Virus record (IMG/VR): IMGVR_UViG_3300012984_000030
Span: 1 to 27,711 of that record
Strand: one strand, 5' to 3'
Source: a virus
Length of the DNA stretch: 27,711 nt
Below, piece by piece: positions 15,896 through 22,484 of this stretch. Numbering within the stretch: position 1 is the stretch's first letter; each line of letters begins with the position of its first letter. The translations under genes were made by a program, and so were the position numbers. The notes beneath the pieces are model-generated. The model was not told the DNA's origin. It searched no databases and saw nothing but the letters and a program-made list of their open reading frames with translations.

Positions 15896-16450
15896 ATGAA
15901 AAAAATAATTTTTGCCCTACTCTTAATTTGCTCATTCGCGAAAGCACAAGACTCCACTCCTATCGTTGTTAATCTTCCTGATAATCCAAGACTACAATGG
16001 GGTGGACTGGCGGTAAAACAAAAGGCTGTTGTACTTGATTGGAGGCCTGTGCTTAATGGCACCAAAGAATTTTACATTAAAGTAAAAATTCAAAACTGGT
16101 CAACGAGCGGAGGAACTTATGGAAGTTTAATCACCTCATTAATTACAGCTGACGGAACATTGTCAGCTGATCAGCAAACACGGCTTTTGATCCAATACGG
16201 TGATTGGTATTTCGAACATCAGTCAACAGGAGTATGGTGCGACAATACCACGGGCGCAATAACTACACAGTTTCAACAAGATGGTGTGACTCCTACTGTT
16301 AATGCTGTACCTGAAGAGGCTTACTGGCAACAATTCAAACTTAACCAAGTATCAGGAATGGGGTCACTTACAACCCAGGGAGCTTTTGATTCTGAGTACA
16401 AAATTATACAGGCAGTTATTGCCCAAATGACAACACGTAAAAACTGGTAA
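15896..16450 (+). CDS. secreted or virion-associated protein with Sec signal peptide
   Basis: The protein has 184 residues. M-K-K, then the core I-I-F-A-L-L-L-I-C-S-F-A and A-K-A-Q (residues 15-18) make a good signal peptide, with cleavage after A17 or Q18. The mature part is beta-rich and Trp-rich, with several W-containing segments such as Y-G-D-W-Y-F-E-H and E-A-Y-W-Q-Q-F. It begins 5 bases after the fibre gene stop, so it is probably cotranscribed with it. It may be a fibre chaperone, tip protein or exported adhesin. No similarity to a named family was recognised. Confidence 0.6.
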   Translation: MKKIIFALLLICSFAKAQDSTPIVVNLPDNPRLQWGGLAVKQKAVVLDWRPVLNGTKEFYIKVKIQNWSTSGGTYGSLITSLITADGTLSADQQTRLLIQYGDWYFEHQSTGVWCDNTTGAITTQFQQDGVTPTVNAVPEEAYWQQFKLNQVSGMGSLTTQGAFDSEYKIIQAVIAQMTTRKNW

Positions 16451-16457
16451 CCCCTTT

Positions 16458-16745
16458 ATGAAAAAAACAACCTTCCTACTCTTCGCCATTTTGATTGCTG
16501 TTTGTATTGCTAGTAAGTGCAATGCACAGGCAGTTAAACTCGATCAGTCTAAAATGAAGCCAGCACCGGTAACTCCAAATGCAATTCAAGTTGAAAAACT
16601 CAATACTGCTTATAAAGAAGCTGGTGAAATTCAAACCCGTATTAATGAACTCACTGAGTTAATCATCGGCTACAAACTTGATGAAGTAGACTCGCTAAGA
16701 ATAGAGAACGGGCAATTTAAATTCATACTTAAACCCAAAAAATAA
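16458..16745 (+). CDS. small exported protein with signal peptide and coiled coil
   Basis: The protein has 95 residues. An M-K-K-T-T start, a hydrophobic core of about 15 residues (F-L-L-F-A-I-L-I-A-V-C-I-A) and a C-N-A-Q ending near residues 21-24 form a Sec signal. There is a Cys at 21 that could also be read as a lipobox (I-A-S-K-C), but the N-A-Q site after it fits cleavage better. The mature part holds a helix with A-Y-K-E-A-G-E-I-Q-T-R-I-N-E-L-T that is likely coiled coil. Its stop directly adjoins the next ATG. Role unknown, perhaps an outer-spanin-type or fibre accessory. Confidence 0.5.
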   Translation: MKKTTFLLFAILIAVCIASKCNAQAVKLDQSKMKPAPVTPNAIQVEKLNTAYKEAGEIQTRINELTELIIGYKLDEVDSLRIENGQFKFILKPKK

Positions 16746-17096
16746 ATGAACTACTTAATTGCTCTATTTGGATCGTTTGTTTGGAACTATGCTTTGTTCG
16801 TAGTTGCAAAGAACAATTGTGACAACGCTTCACCTCCTGTTGATTTTGAATACAAAAAGTATTTAAAACTGAACTGGGATAATTGGGGGCTTACGCTACT
16901 ATTGGCTTTTCCTGTCGTTTGGTTTCTTCCTGAAATCGCTTCACTCGCCAATGGCCAGCTTTCAAAATTCAATGTTCCTGTAATTCCTGAAAAGCTATTT
17001 GCATTGAGCGCTGGAATATTGAGTGAGCTTCTGATTTTCGGATTACTGAAGCTTGCTGGATTAAAACAGTCTATTGTTCCACCTGTTCACAAATAA
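16746..17096 (+). CDS. small membrane protein in the lysis region, holin candidate
   Basis: The protein has 116 residues. Hydrophobic segments occur at about 3-22, 50-66 and 85-106, separated by a charged loop (V-D-F-E-Y-K-K-Y-L-K-L-N-W-D-N-W). The ATG directly follows the stop of the preceding gene. It lies two genes before the amidase, and holins are often there. Three segments and small size fit a class I holin, but holin sequences are too diverse for recognition by eye. Confidence 0.45.
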   Translation: MNYLIALFGSFVWNYALFVVAKNNCDNASPPVDFEYKKYLKLNWDNWGLTLLLAFPVVWFLPEIASLANGQLSKFNVPVIPEKLFALSAGILSELLIFGLLKLAGLKQSIVPPVHK

Positions 17097-17104
17097 AAAA
17101 TACA

Positions 17105-17302
17105 ATGAGCCAGGTTCAAAAGGATCGATTTGACTTTTGGTTTAAAGTTTTCATCATGGCGGCTATTTCATTCATTGGATGGATAGGAAATAGAACTGCA
17201 AATAAGTTCGATTCTATTGAGCAAACGGTTCAAAGCATCCAGATCACTACCGGTGAAATGAGAACAGACATTGATTGGTTAAAAAGAGAGGCGAAACGAT
17301 GA
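17105..17302 (+). CDS. small single-pass membrane protein, holin-like or accessory lysis protein
   Basis: The protein has 65 residues. One hydrophobic segment is at about 14-28 (F-I-M-A-A-I-S-F-I-G-W-I-G), then comes a polar coiled-coil-like tail (I-E-Q-T-V-Q-S-I-Q-I-T). This layout resembles XhlA/BhlA-type lysis accessory proteins. The gene ends in the ATGA that starts the amidase gene, which ties it to the lysis cassette. Confidence 0.5.
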   Translation: MSQVQKDRFDFWFKVFIMAAISFIGWIGNRTANKFDSIEQTVQSIQITTGEMRTDIDWLKREAKR

Positions 17303-17886
17303 AAACCAAAGGCAAATTTATCGTCTTATCACTGATTGAGTTTGAATCTTGGCTTAATGGCGTGGAGGTTCACCGGGTAATTAAGCTCATTCAAAACCAT
17401 CACACTTATCAACCTGATTATTCTTTATGGAGAAAGCTGCCTGATTATTTCCATTGGCTTGAAAGCATGGAGAACTTTCAAGTGAACATGAACGGATTCG
17501 CGCAGATCGCACAGAACTTCACGAGTTTTCCGGATGGATCTATTGCTGTATGTAGGCCATTGGATAGTGTACCGGCTGGAATTAAAGGAGCGAACCAATT
17601 CGGTATCTGTATTGAGCATTTTGGCAATTTCGATAAAGGAGCGGATGATGTTTCACCCGAACATGAATCCACGATCGTAAAGATGAATGCTTTATTGTGC
17701 AAAAAGTTTAACCTGGCGCCATCCACAGAATCCATCGTTTATCACCACTGGTATGACATCATCACCGGCCAGCGCACGAACGGGACCGGATCGGTTAAGA
17801 CTTGCCCAGGATCTAATTTTTTTGGAGGCAATACGATAGATGCCTGTGAGGCTAATTTCATCCCTAAAGTGAAGAATTTATTATGA
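17299..17886 (+). CDS. N-acetylmuramoyl-L-alanine amidase-like endolysin
   Basis: The protein has 195 residues with the start at ATG 17299, chosen over GTG 17275 because it overlaps the preceding stop by ATGA. The fold is amidase_2/PGRP-like. The N-H-H-T motif at 33-36 carries the first zinc His. Later Y-H-H-W carries the second. T-C-P-G-S-N-F-F-G-G supplies the Cys ligand in the classic K-x-C-P-G context. It probably cleaves the amide bond between muramic acid and the peptide in the periplasm at lysis. There is no signal peptide, so it needs a holin. The next gene begins in its stop (ATGA). Confidence 0.85.
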   Translation: MKTKGKFIVLSLIEFESWLNGVEVHRVIKLIQNHHTYQPDYSLWRKLPDYFHWLESMENFQVNMNGFAQIAQNFTSFPDGSIAVCRPLDSVPAGIKGANQFGICIEHFGNFDKGADDVSPEHESTIVKMNALLCKKFNLAPSTESIVYHHWYDIITGQRTNGTGSVKTCPGSNFFGGNTIDACEANFIPKVKNLL

Positions 17887-18557
17887 ACATAAATATACTT
17901 CTAACTATCGCCAAAAAATTCTTTCCATGGATAAAAGCCAACTACAAGTTAGTTGCTTTTGTAGTGTTGGTCATACTCGTTATCATTCTTTGGTTCAGAG
18001 GAGAGAAAGCAATCCATAGAGCTGAGGAGGCAGAGATTGGCCGGGATGTGGCGATTGAAATGAGTAATAAATCAACCTCTCATTCAGAAAAGTACAAAAA
18101 CAAGCAAGGTGATACGGTTACAGTCACGCAGGTAATTGGGGTTCCGCAAAGCCAAGTGGATGCGTTATTGAAAGCTAATAATCTACAATGGCTTAAAAAG
18201 TTTGAAGGACTTAAAAAGGATGGTAGCAACCTACAGTCGGCTACTTCTTTCGAGACTGACTTTAAAGGTGTGATGGTTCCTGAAACAGTAAAATATCTAC
18301 CATGTAAGGACTCGGTTAAAGCCTTCGCATTCGATCTCCACGATGGATGGAATGATATTCACGCTTTAGTAGTTGATACTCCTAAATTTGAGATAAGAGA
18401 CAAATATTACGCTATCATTGAAATGAAGAGGCCGAAGCATTGGTTTTGGAAATTTCAGTGGAGTAAATGGGAGCCGATCAGCGAACTCACCAACTCAAAT
18501 AAACTCATCAAGATTGATTCTATTTCTGTTCTTGTGGTGAATCACTTTCCGAAGTAG
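17883..18557 (+). CDS. membrane-anchored spanin-like protein
   Basis: The protein has 224 residues. A short N-terminus is followed by one transmembrane segment (about residues 21-42, rich in V/L/I), then a charged helix (E-E-A-E-I-G-R-D-V-A-I-E) and a mixed domain up to the C-terminus. This is the inner-membrane, periplasmic architecture of i-spanins, in the last position of a lysis cassette. It is longer than Rz (about 150), with an extra C-terminal beta domain, so its identity is tentative. Its 3' end overlaps the converging minus-strand gene by 38 bases. Confidence 0.5.
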   Translation: MNINILLTIAKKFFPWIKANYKLVAFVVLVILVIILWFRGEKAIHRAEEAEIGRDVAIEMSNKSTSHSEKYKNKQGDTVTVTQVIGVPQSQVDALLKANNLQWLKKFEGLKKDGSNLQSATSFETDFKGVMVPETVKYLPCKDSVKAFAFDLHDGWNDIHALVVDTPKFEIRDKYYAIIEMKRPKHWFWKFQWSKWEPISELTNSNKLIKIDSISVLVVNHFPK

Positions 18558-19158
18558 GTTCTTCTTCCTTGGGGCTTAATTTACCATCAATAGCATTTCT
18601 TAATTTACTTCTCCACCAGAATTTCCCATTAGGATGTTCAGCGCCAAACCAATATCCATCTAGTTCAGATACACCGAAAAGGAAACTATAAATTTTAGTT
18701 AATTCATTTTGGTCAGCGAATTTGCTTTCGAGTTCTTTAATTTGCTTTTCTTGCTTATAACTCTTTTCTTGATATTGAGCATTTAGTTTACGTTCGTAAT
18801 TGATAATCTCTCTGAGCGATTCTATCTCGCTCTGTGAGTCTTTAGAAACAGATTTATTTGGCAGCACTCTTTCCGCCATGCATTTAGCATAACCGACCAT
18901 TTCACCTTCAAGCCATGCGCCTGACCATGCTTGATTATGTTTAGTATCATCTGGCCTTTTTCTTTTTGACAATTCTAACCAGTTAGGCGTTCCGCATTGT
19001 TTGCATAGTACCCTGCGTTTATGTCCTTTAAATGTTTGCTTACATTCAAAGCAAGTATTGAAGTAATTTCCATTCTCATGCTCAAAATCTTCTGTCCAAT
19101 CTCTATCAGATGGTATCATTAATGGCCCTGTTCCGCATTTGTCCGGTTCTTTCTTCAT
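18520..19158 (-). CDS. zinc-finger and coiled-coil protein of unknown function
   Basis: The protein has 212 residues. A C4 zinc site is made by Cys36 and Cys39 in N-T-C-F-E-C and by Cys52 and Cys55 in R-R-V-L-C-K-Q-C, with the K-G-H-K-R-R tract between them. Residues about 100-160 are a charged coiled coil (S-E-I-E-S-L-R-E-I-I, K-Q-E-K-Q-I-K-E-L-E). A compact region with G-K-F-W-W-R follows, then an acidic tail. The N-terminal finger type is common in small phage proteins of Bacteroidota, from memory. The role could be regulatory or nucleic-acid binding. Its 3' end overlaps the spanin-like gene on the other strand. Confidence 0.6.
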   Translation of the reverse strand: MKKEPDKCGTGPLMIPSDRDWTEDFEHENGNYFNTCFECKQTFKGHKRRVLCKQCGTPNWLELSKRKRPDDTKHNQAWSGAWLEGEMVGYAKCMAERVLPNKSVSKDSQSEIESLREIINYERKLNAQYQEKSYKQEKQIKELESKFADQNELTKIYSFLFGVSELDGYWFGAEHPNGKFWWRSKLRNAIDGKLSPKEEEPTSESDSPQEQK

Positions 19159-19424
19159 AATGGTTTTGTTTCGTTGATTATCTTGCGCACATCGTTCAAA
19201 GTAAAATGCCTAGTATTATCTCCCACCTGATCCGGCACTGATTGTTCAGCGGTATGTATAAGCGCTGCCTTGAAGTCATAGACGCCCTTTCGTTCTCCTT
19301 TTCGCAAAGCATCGGCATATCTTTCGATAATTTCCTTTTTATCTGGTTCAAAGTATGCGTGATAGAGTTCAATCGCATTTTCTAATGCCCAGTCTGGTTT
19401 CTCAGCTTCTTCTTTATTGTTCAT
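19155..19424 (-). CDS. small hypothetical protein
   Basis: The protein has 89 residues from the preferred ATG at 19424. Longer alternatives start at ATG 19460 or GTG 19466. The extra N-terminal residues (R-N-I-N-N-C-K-R) look like translated leader, and GTG 19466 would lie inside the stem of the structured element next door. The product is helical and charged, with W-A-L-E-N-A-I-E-L-Y-H and a C-terminal H-F-T-L-N-D-V-R-K-I-I. No family was recognised. Its stop overlaps the next gene's start by 4 bases (ATGA). Confidence 0.5.
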   Translation of the reverse strand: MNNKEEAEKPDWALENAIELYHAYFEPDKKEIIERYADALRKGERKGVYDFKAALIHTAEQSVPDQVGDNTRHFTLNDVRKIINETKPL

Positions 19425-19463
19425 AGGATTTATTCGTTTACAATTGTTTATGTTTCTCATATT

Positions 19464-19583
19464 CACCCATTAGCAGTAATGCCCTCCCGCCACAATCAGC
19501 CCCGCCCCTCAGAGGACTTCCGCACATGCCATCGCGCTGCGGGTCTGCCCACGCTTCGGTCGGGACACTACTGCTAACAGGTA
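19464..19583 (-). ncRNA. candidate structured RNA or DNA element, GC-rich
   Basis: The intergenic DNA here is strikingly GC-rich compared with the AT-rich window. Its two ends (19464-19484 and 19563-19583) pair over 21 consecutive positions on the minus strand if G-U pairs are allowed. On the plus strand the same positions carry several A-C mismatches. The core GTTAGCAGTA/TACTGCTAA is Watson-Crick. The interior can form a further CCGCA/TGCGG hairpin. All departures being wobble only in the minus-strand sense suggests a minus-strand transcript that is kept structured. I do not recognise a named RNA family. It could also be a repetitive element. Confidence 0.5.
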
Positions 19584-19635
19584 GTTTATGCAAGCCGTGA
19601 GACGCTTTTCATAGCTTCTATTGTGCAACAAAATT

Positions 19636-19851
19636 TTAATTGCCGCCATCGCGCAAGTTATTGAGGTAAATATTTTTCTTTTGGACTTTAGTCATGTTCA
19701 GTAATTGACGGTCACAGTACTCGGAGCAAATATGAAACGTCATATCACCTCTAATATCAAAAGGAAAAATGTGAGTACACCAATTGTCATTCCATGTGTA
19801 TTGCTTTCCGCAAACATCACAACGGTATAAGGTTGATGTCTGTATTAGCAT
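19636..19851 (-). CDS. small zinc-ribbon protein (cassette gene 2)
   Basis: The protein has 71 residues. Cys11 and Cys14 (C-D-V-C-G-K) and the C-terminal pair Cys42 and Cys46 (H-I-C-S-E-Y-C), together with His40, form a likely zinc site. Between them lies an aromatic region (Y-T-W-N-D-N-W). The architecture is a treble-clef-like small protein. Function is unknown. Its stop codon lies within the left inner inverted repeat. It overlaps the upstream gene by 7 bases, so the pair is one unit. Confidence 0.55.
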   Translation of the reverse strand: MLIQTSTLYRCDVCGKQYTWNDNWCTHIFPFDIRGDMTFHICSEYCDRQLLNMTKVQKKNIYLNNLRDGGN

Positions 19852-20099
19852 GGCGTAAACTCTCCGTTAGTTAGCCATCCGTGCCAGCCACATCCGCCTA
19901 AGTTAATATCATGAACTATTGATGGTGTATAGCTCAATGTTTCCTTATCAAACTTATGGTTTCCTGCACTTGCAGACCGTTCACCACAACTAGGGCAAAC
20001 GATTATCAATTGAGAGTGTCCTAACTCTTTATTGAAATAGGACATCGCGTCACCCTTATTGAGTAACAAATCTGAGTCTTCAACTAAATTAAGTTTCAT
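19845..20099 (-). CDS. DUF6527-like small zinc protein (cassette gene 1)
   Basis: The protein has 84 residues. Cys35 and Cys38 (C-P-S-C-G) and a later T-P-S-I block followed by C-G-W-H-G-W-L-T-N-G (Cys70, His73) match the pattern C..C - P-S-I - C.H - x-x-G that I associate with DUF6527, a family common in phages. The function of that family is not known. The start could be Met19. Upstream DNA to 20225 carries the right repeat arms and a palindrome but no gene. Confidence 0.6.
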   Translation of the reverse strand: MKLNLVEDSDLLLNKGDAMSYFNKELGHSQLIIVCPSCGERSASAGNHKFDKETLSYTPSIVHDINLGGCGWHGWLTNGEFTPC

Positions 20100-20190
20100 T
20101 TTTCCCGCCCTTCGGCAATTAAAATTTTGTGATAGTTTTTCTTTTCATAGTATCGTTCGTAGTGCTTTCGGCCTGCATAAACTACTCCAC

Positions 20191-20219
20191 ATTATGAGAC
20201 ATTAAAACGATCTCATAAT
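20191..20219. repeat. palindromic operator-like site or hairpin
   Basis: ATTATGAGA (20191-20199) and TCTCATAAT (20211-20219) are perfect inverted repeats around 11 bases (CATTAAAACGA). No T-run follows on the minus strand, so a terminator for the HNH gene is doubtful. A regulator-binding site is an alternative. It lies in the gap of 126 bases between the DUF6527-like gene and the HNH gene, next to the right outer repeat arm. Confidence 0.5.
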
Positions 20220-20225
20220 ATTCAT

Positions 20226-20600
20226 TTAACACGTTAATTTTTCAAAATAAAATGTCCCGTCAAATGGTTTTATGTCCATCATGCCGAAATCCAAACCAAC
20301 ATTGACAATATAAATTTTAACCAATCGTTGATGCAGGTCTTGCAACAAACGGCGGAACCCTTCAACGTCATTTGATCTTTTGTAGTGATTGCATCTTCTA
20401 CATGCCGGCATAAGGTTTTCAATACAGTCGGTTGTATCGATAACTTTCCCCTCAAAAAGAACCATATTGTTAGTTCGTAAACATTGAGGATTCATGTGAT
20501 CCACTTGCATTTGATTAAATGTTATCTCCTTACCGCAATAGCCACAATGACCATTCATCTTTTTATAAACTTCTTCTCTTTGTTTTTTATTTAAGGCCAT
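20226..20600 (-). CDS. HNH endonuclease
   Basis: The protein has 124 residues. The zinc-bracketed HNH motif is plain: C-G-Y-C-G-K-E (Cys19, Cys22), then V-D-H-M-N-P with His35, then E-N-L-M-P-A-C-R-R-C-N-H with Asn62, Cys67 and Cys70. The rest is a small C-terminal extension, so it is a free-standing nuclease, not a fused domain. Such phage HNH proteins nick or cut DNA in packaging, homing or recombination. Lying in the replication arm rather than next to a terminase, homing or recombination is more likely. The start is ATG 20600. Confidence 0.88.
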   Translation of the reverse strand: MALNKKQREEVYKKMNGHCGYCGKEITFNQMQVDHMNPQCLRTNNMVLFEGKVIDTTDCIENLMPACRRCNHYKRSNDVEGFRRLLQDLHQRLVKIYIVNVGLDFGMMDIKPFDGTFYFEKLTC

Positions 20601-20623
20601 TTAGTTAGCTTCTTAACCTCCAA

Positions 20624-21535
20624 TTACCTTGCCCAATCCTGTTGATATTCCGCTACCTTATCGGCATCTTGTTCAAACCCTGTCCAATCCTTCTTAAAAG
20701 TAAATCTGATGGGATTATTAAAGCCTGTTGGATGGCCGCCACCTTCTGTATTCCTGACCTTACCAATGAACAATTGAGAAACGTATCTTTCAGCCTCATC
20801 CATGTGGTAAAGATTCCTGTGAATTACCCAAACATCGTCCGACTTATTAGGGAACTTGCCACCCCCTTCAACATCACCCATAAGTGGAGGTTTAATTTCT
20901 CCGGTTTGATCCGGCTTAACTCGCTGGGCTTCCGTGACCGTGTGGCAATTTAAAAAGATGCTCTTACCTGTGGTCATTGTATAAATTCGCATATCCTCAA
21001 TAGCCTCGTAGTGATAATTATGACCGTTTACCTTCCCATCAATCTTAAGCGCATTGTAAGGATCGATGAAAATCATGTCCGATTTAAACCCAATGTCGTC
21101 AGCAATTGCGGTTTGCTCCAGCATATCCTTGTAATTAAATTGCTTTGCGTGCCGAATGAATAAAACCCTTTCCCGTAGCCATTTAAAGTATTTTGAATAT
21201 TCATGATTACCCCAAGCGAAAGCGATTAATAGGCGAGCAATTTGGCTTATTCTATTTTCTGCACTGTAAACAATCAATCTCTTTTCATTCAAAAGCTTAC
21301 TTAAAAGATACAAAATCAAAGTCGTTTTACCCACATTCGTATGGCCTATTATTGTCGTTAATTGTCCCTGTTTGTAAGGGCAATGATCGTCCAAAAGCCG
21401 ATGGCCATACTTAGAAATTTGCCATTTAACGCCTGTTAAAATTTCCTTCTCATAAACTTTTGGATCTTCAAAATAGTCCTTACCTGGATTTACATCCGTG
21501 TTAAGCTGTTTTTGTATTTGTTCCTGAAGGGTCAT
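20624..21535 (-). CDS. DnaB-like RecA-fold ATPase (replicative helicase-type)
   Basis: The protein has 303 residues. Walker A is G-H-T-N-V-G-K-T at 64-71. Walker B is M-I-F-I-D at 154-158. Around 180-200 the segment I-F-L-N-C-H-T-V fits the Q/H motif (H3) of the SF4 superfamily, and K-V-R-N-T-E-G-G is near the C-terminal arginine-finger region. The DnaB N-terminal domain is missing, so this is a helicase-core protein like those used by some phages. It could instead be a loader-type ATPase. It unwinds DNA or assists the replisome assembled by the upstream initiator. The gene overlaps the next upstream gene by ATGA. Confidence 0.82.
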   Translation of the reverse strand: MTLQEQIQKQLNTDVNPGKDYFEDPKVYEKEILTGVKWQISKYGHRLLDDHCPYKQGQLTTIIGHTNVGKTTLILYLLSKLLNEKRLIVYSAENRISQIARLLIAFAWGNHEYSKYFKWLRERVLFIRHAKQFNYKDMLEQTAIADDIGFKSDMIFIDPYNALKIDGKVNGHNYHYEAIEDMRIYTMTTGKSIFLNCHTVTEAQRVKPDQTGEIKPPLMGDVEGGGKFPNKSDDVWVIHRNLYHMDEAERYVSQLFIGKVRNTEGGGHPTGFNNPIRFTFKKDWTGFEQDADKVAEYQQDWAR

Positions 21536-21849
21536 CTTGTTTCTAATATTTCAGCAAGTAGTTCTGAATTCCATTTTAGCTGATTCCTGACTTTCGAGCC
21601 TTCCATGAGCGCCTCACAATCTTTACCAACTTCCTTTAACATGTTATGAGTCCAAGTGATTAATGCCTCTGTGGCTTCAATAGAGACCGCTACAGACACG
21701 ATCAGGCTTTTAACCTCCTCTGAGTGCTTACCTTTTGAAAGTTGTTCTATAAGCCTTCTTTGGGCTTTTACCGTTTGCTCAAGGTTTCCAGCCAATGAAG
21801 GAAATTCGATGTTTATGTGATAATATTTTTCAAGTAGGTCTCCGGTCAT
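21532..21849 (-). CDS. small helical protein between initiator and helicase-like genes
   Basis: The protein has 105 residues. It is mostly alpha-helical: L-E-Q-T-V-K-A-Q-R-R-L-I-E-Q-L then a helix around V-S-V-A-V-S-I-E-A-T-E. No zinc or enzymatic motif is present. ATGA overlaps with both neighbours show it is part of the replication operon. By location it may be a helicase-loading partner or adaptor, but nothing in its sequence shows that. Confidence 0.5.
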   Translation of the reverse strand: MTGDLLEKYYHINIEFPSLAGNLEQTVKAQRRLIEQLSKGKHSEEVKSLIVSVAVSIEATEALITWTHNMLKEVGKDCEALMEGSKVRNQLKWNSELLAEILETR

Positions 21850-22484
21850 GCGAATTGTTTTTCAACGAATAAATTGTAATCGTTCCATAAATGCTGAAAA
21901 TCGTTCATTTTCTTTCCTTTCCGAAGCATCAGATATTTTCCCATTAGCTCCTCATGATTAAAAATTGAACCGTTCATTTCAATAAATTCTTTGAGTCCGT
22001 CCACGCCCTGAATTCTGTATTTAGTTGAATGCAATTCTTTTGGGTGAATGATTATGTAATTGTCAGATTTTAATCCGAGTATTTTTGTGCCATTCTTTTC
22101 ATCTTCGTTTCGTTTCCCTTCGTTTCCCTTCGTTTCAGGCCGACCATTGACTGACAAATGACCGTCATCTGACTGACTAATGTCAGGGTATTGACTTTTC
22201 ATTGCTCGCAAACGCTGGCCAAAATTTGGAATATTCAAATAATCCTTTCCTTCAATTGAATATTTTTTGATTATTCCAACCTTAACACATTCAATCAACC
22301 AAGCTCCGATAGACGGGGCTTCACGTAAAGGAAAAAGAGCGGCCTTTAAAAGTTTTTCATTGGCGGTATAATTACCGAAGTCATCAGCCTTCATTATAAG
22401 GCGAGTAAAAAATACTTCCGCTCCTAAAGAAAGTTTATCAATTGCTTCCGATGTAGTCCAATCTCTTAGCACACGATTTGGCAT
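21846..22484 (-). CDS. phage replication initiator (replisome organiser-like)
   Basis: The protein has 212 residues with the start at ATG 22484, which gives M-P-N-R-V-L-R and leaves the U-run of the leader directly upstream. The longer ATG at 22508 would place its start inside the attenuator hairpin. The N-terminal half (residues ~1-90) is typical of phage organiser proteins: W-T-T-S-E-A-I-D-K-L-S, F-F-T-R-L-I-M-K-A-D-D-F-G-N-Y, then a winged-helix-like region ending N-I-P-N-F-G-Q-R. A polar linker (about 97-128) overlaps repeated DNA. The C-terminal half probably contacts the helicase. It is the first gene of the replication operon. Confidence 0.75.
   Translation of the reverse strand: MPNRVLRDWTTSEAIDKLSLGAEVFFTRLIMKADDFGNYTANEKLLKAALFPLREAPSIGAWLIECVKVGIIKKYSIEGKDYLNIPNFGQRLRAMKSQYPDISQSDDGHLSVNGRPETKGNEGKRNEDEKNGTKILGLKSDNYIIIHPKELHSTKYRIQGVDGLKEFIEMNGSIFNHEELMGKYLMLRKGKKMNDFQHLWNDYNLFVEKQFA
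22104..22195. other. candidate origin iterons inside the initiator gene
   Basis: Within the linker-coding part lie two tandem CGTTTCCCTT units (22111-22130) flanked by more CGTTTC. Next to them is a 48-bp cluster of eight TGAC or GTCA motifs (22148-22195), including the palindrome ATGAC-C-GTCAT at 22158-22168 and CTGAC/GTCAG at 22169-22186. Direct repeats in the middle of an initiator gene are how lambda O-type origins are organised. The repeats also encode a low-complexity linker, so they could alternatively be drift. Confidence 0.4.

Larger units (their letters stand above)
19581..20185. repeat. nested inverted repeats bounding a two-gene cassette
   Basis: Outer arms: GTAGTTTATGCAAGCCG at 19581-19597 and CGGCCTGCATAAACTAC at 20169-20185 match in reverse complement at 16 of 17 bases. 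Inner arms: CAAAATTTTAATTGCCG at 19629-19645 and CGGCAATTAAAATTTTG at 20113-20129 match at 17 of 17. The 31 and 39 bases between outer and inner arms differ. Inside lie two small zinc-site genes. The outer arm starts directly at the end of the structured element. It looks like a terminal inverted repeat arrangement, but no transposase is present. Confidence 0.65.

Noticed and set aside
19464-19583. HEARO-type RNA linked to an HNH gene.
   Set aside because: The HNH gene at 20226-20600 is several hundred bases away, separated by two genes, and the expected adjacent IscB-type gene is missing.
19464-20185. Integron attC site or cassette.
   Set aside because: The core bases do not match the RYYYAAC/GTTRRRY consensus, the arms are inverted rather than directly repeated, and no integrase is present. 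The outer arms merely resemble attC hairpin halves.
20624-21535. The plus-strand frames opposite the DnaB-like gene (such as at 20642-20953).
   Set aside because: They are antisense to a clear Walker A/B protein, have no ribosome-like context, and have no domain-like sequence.
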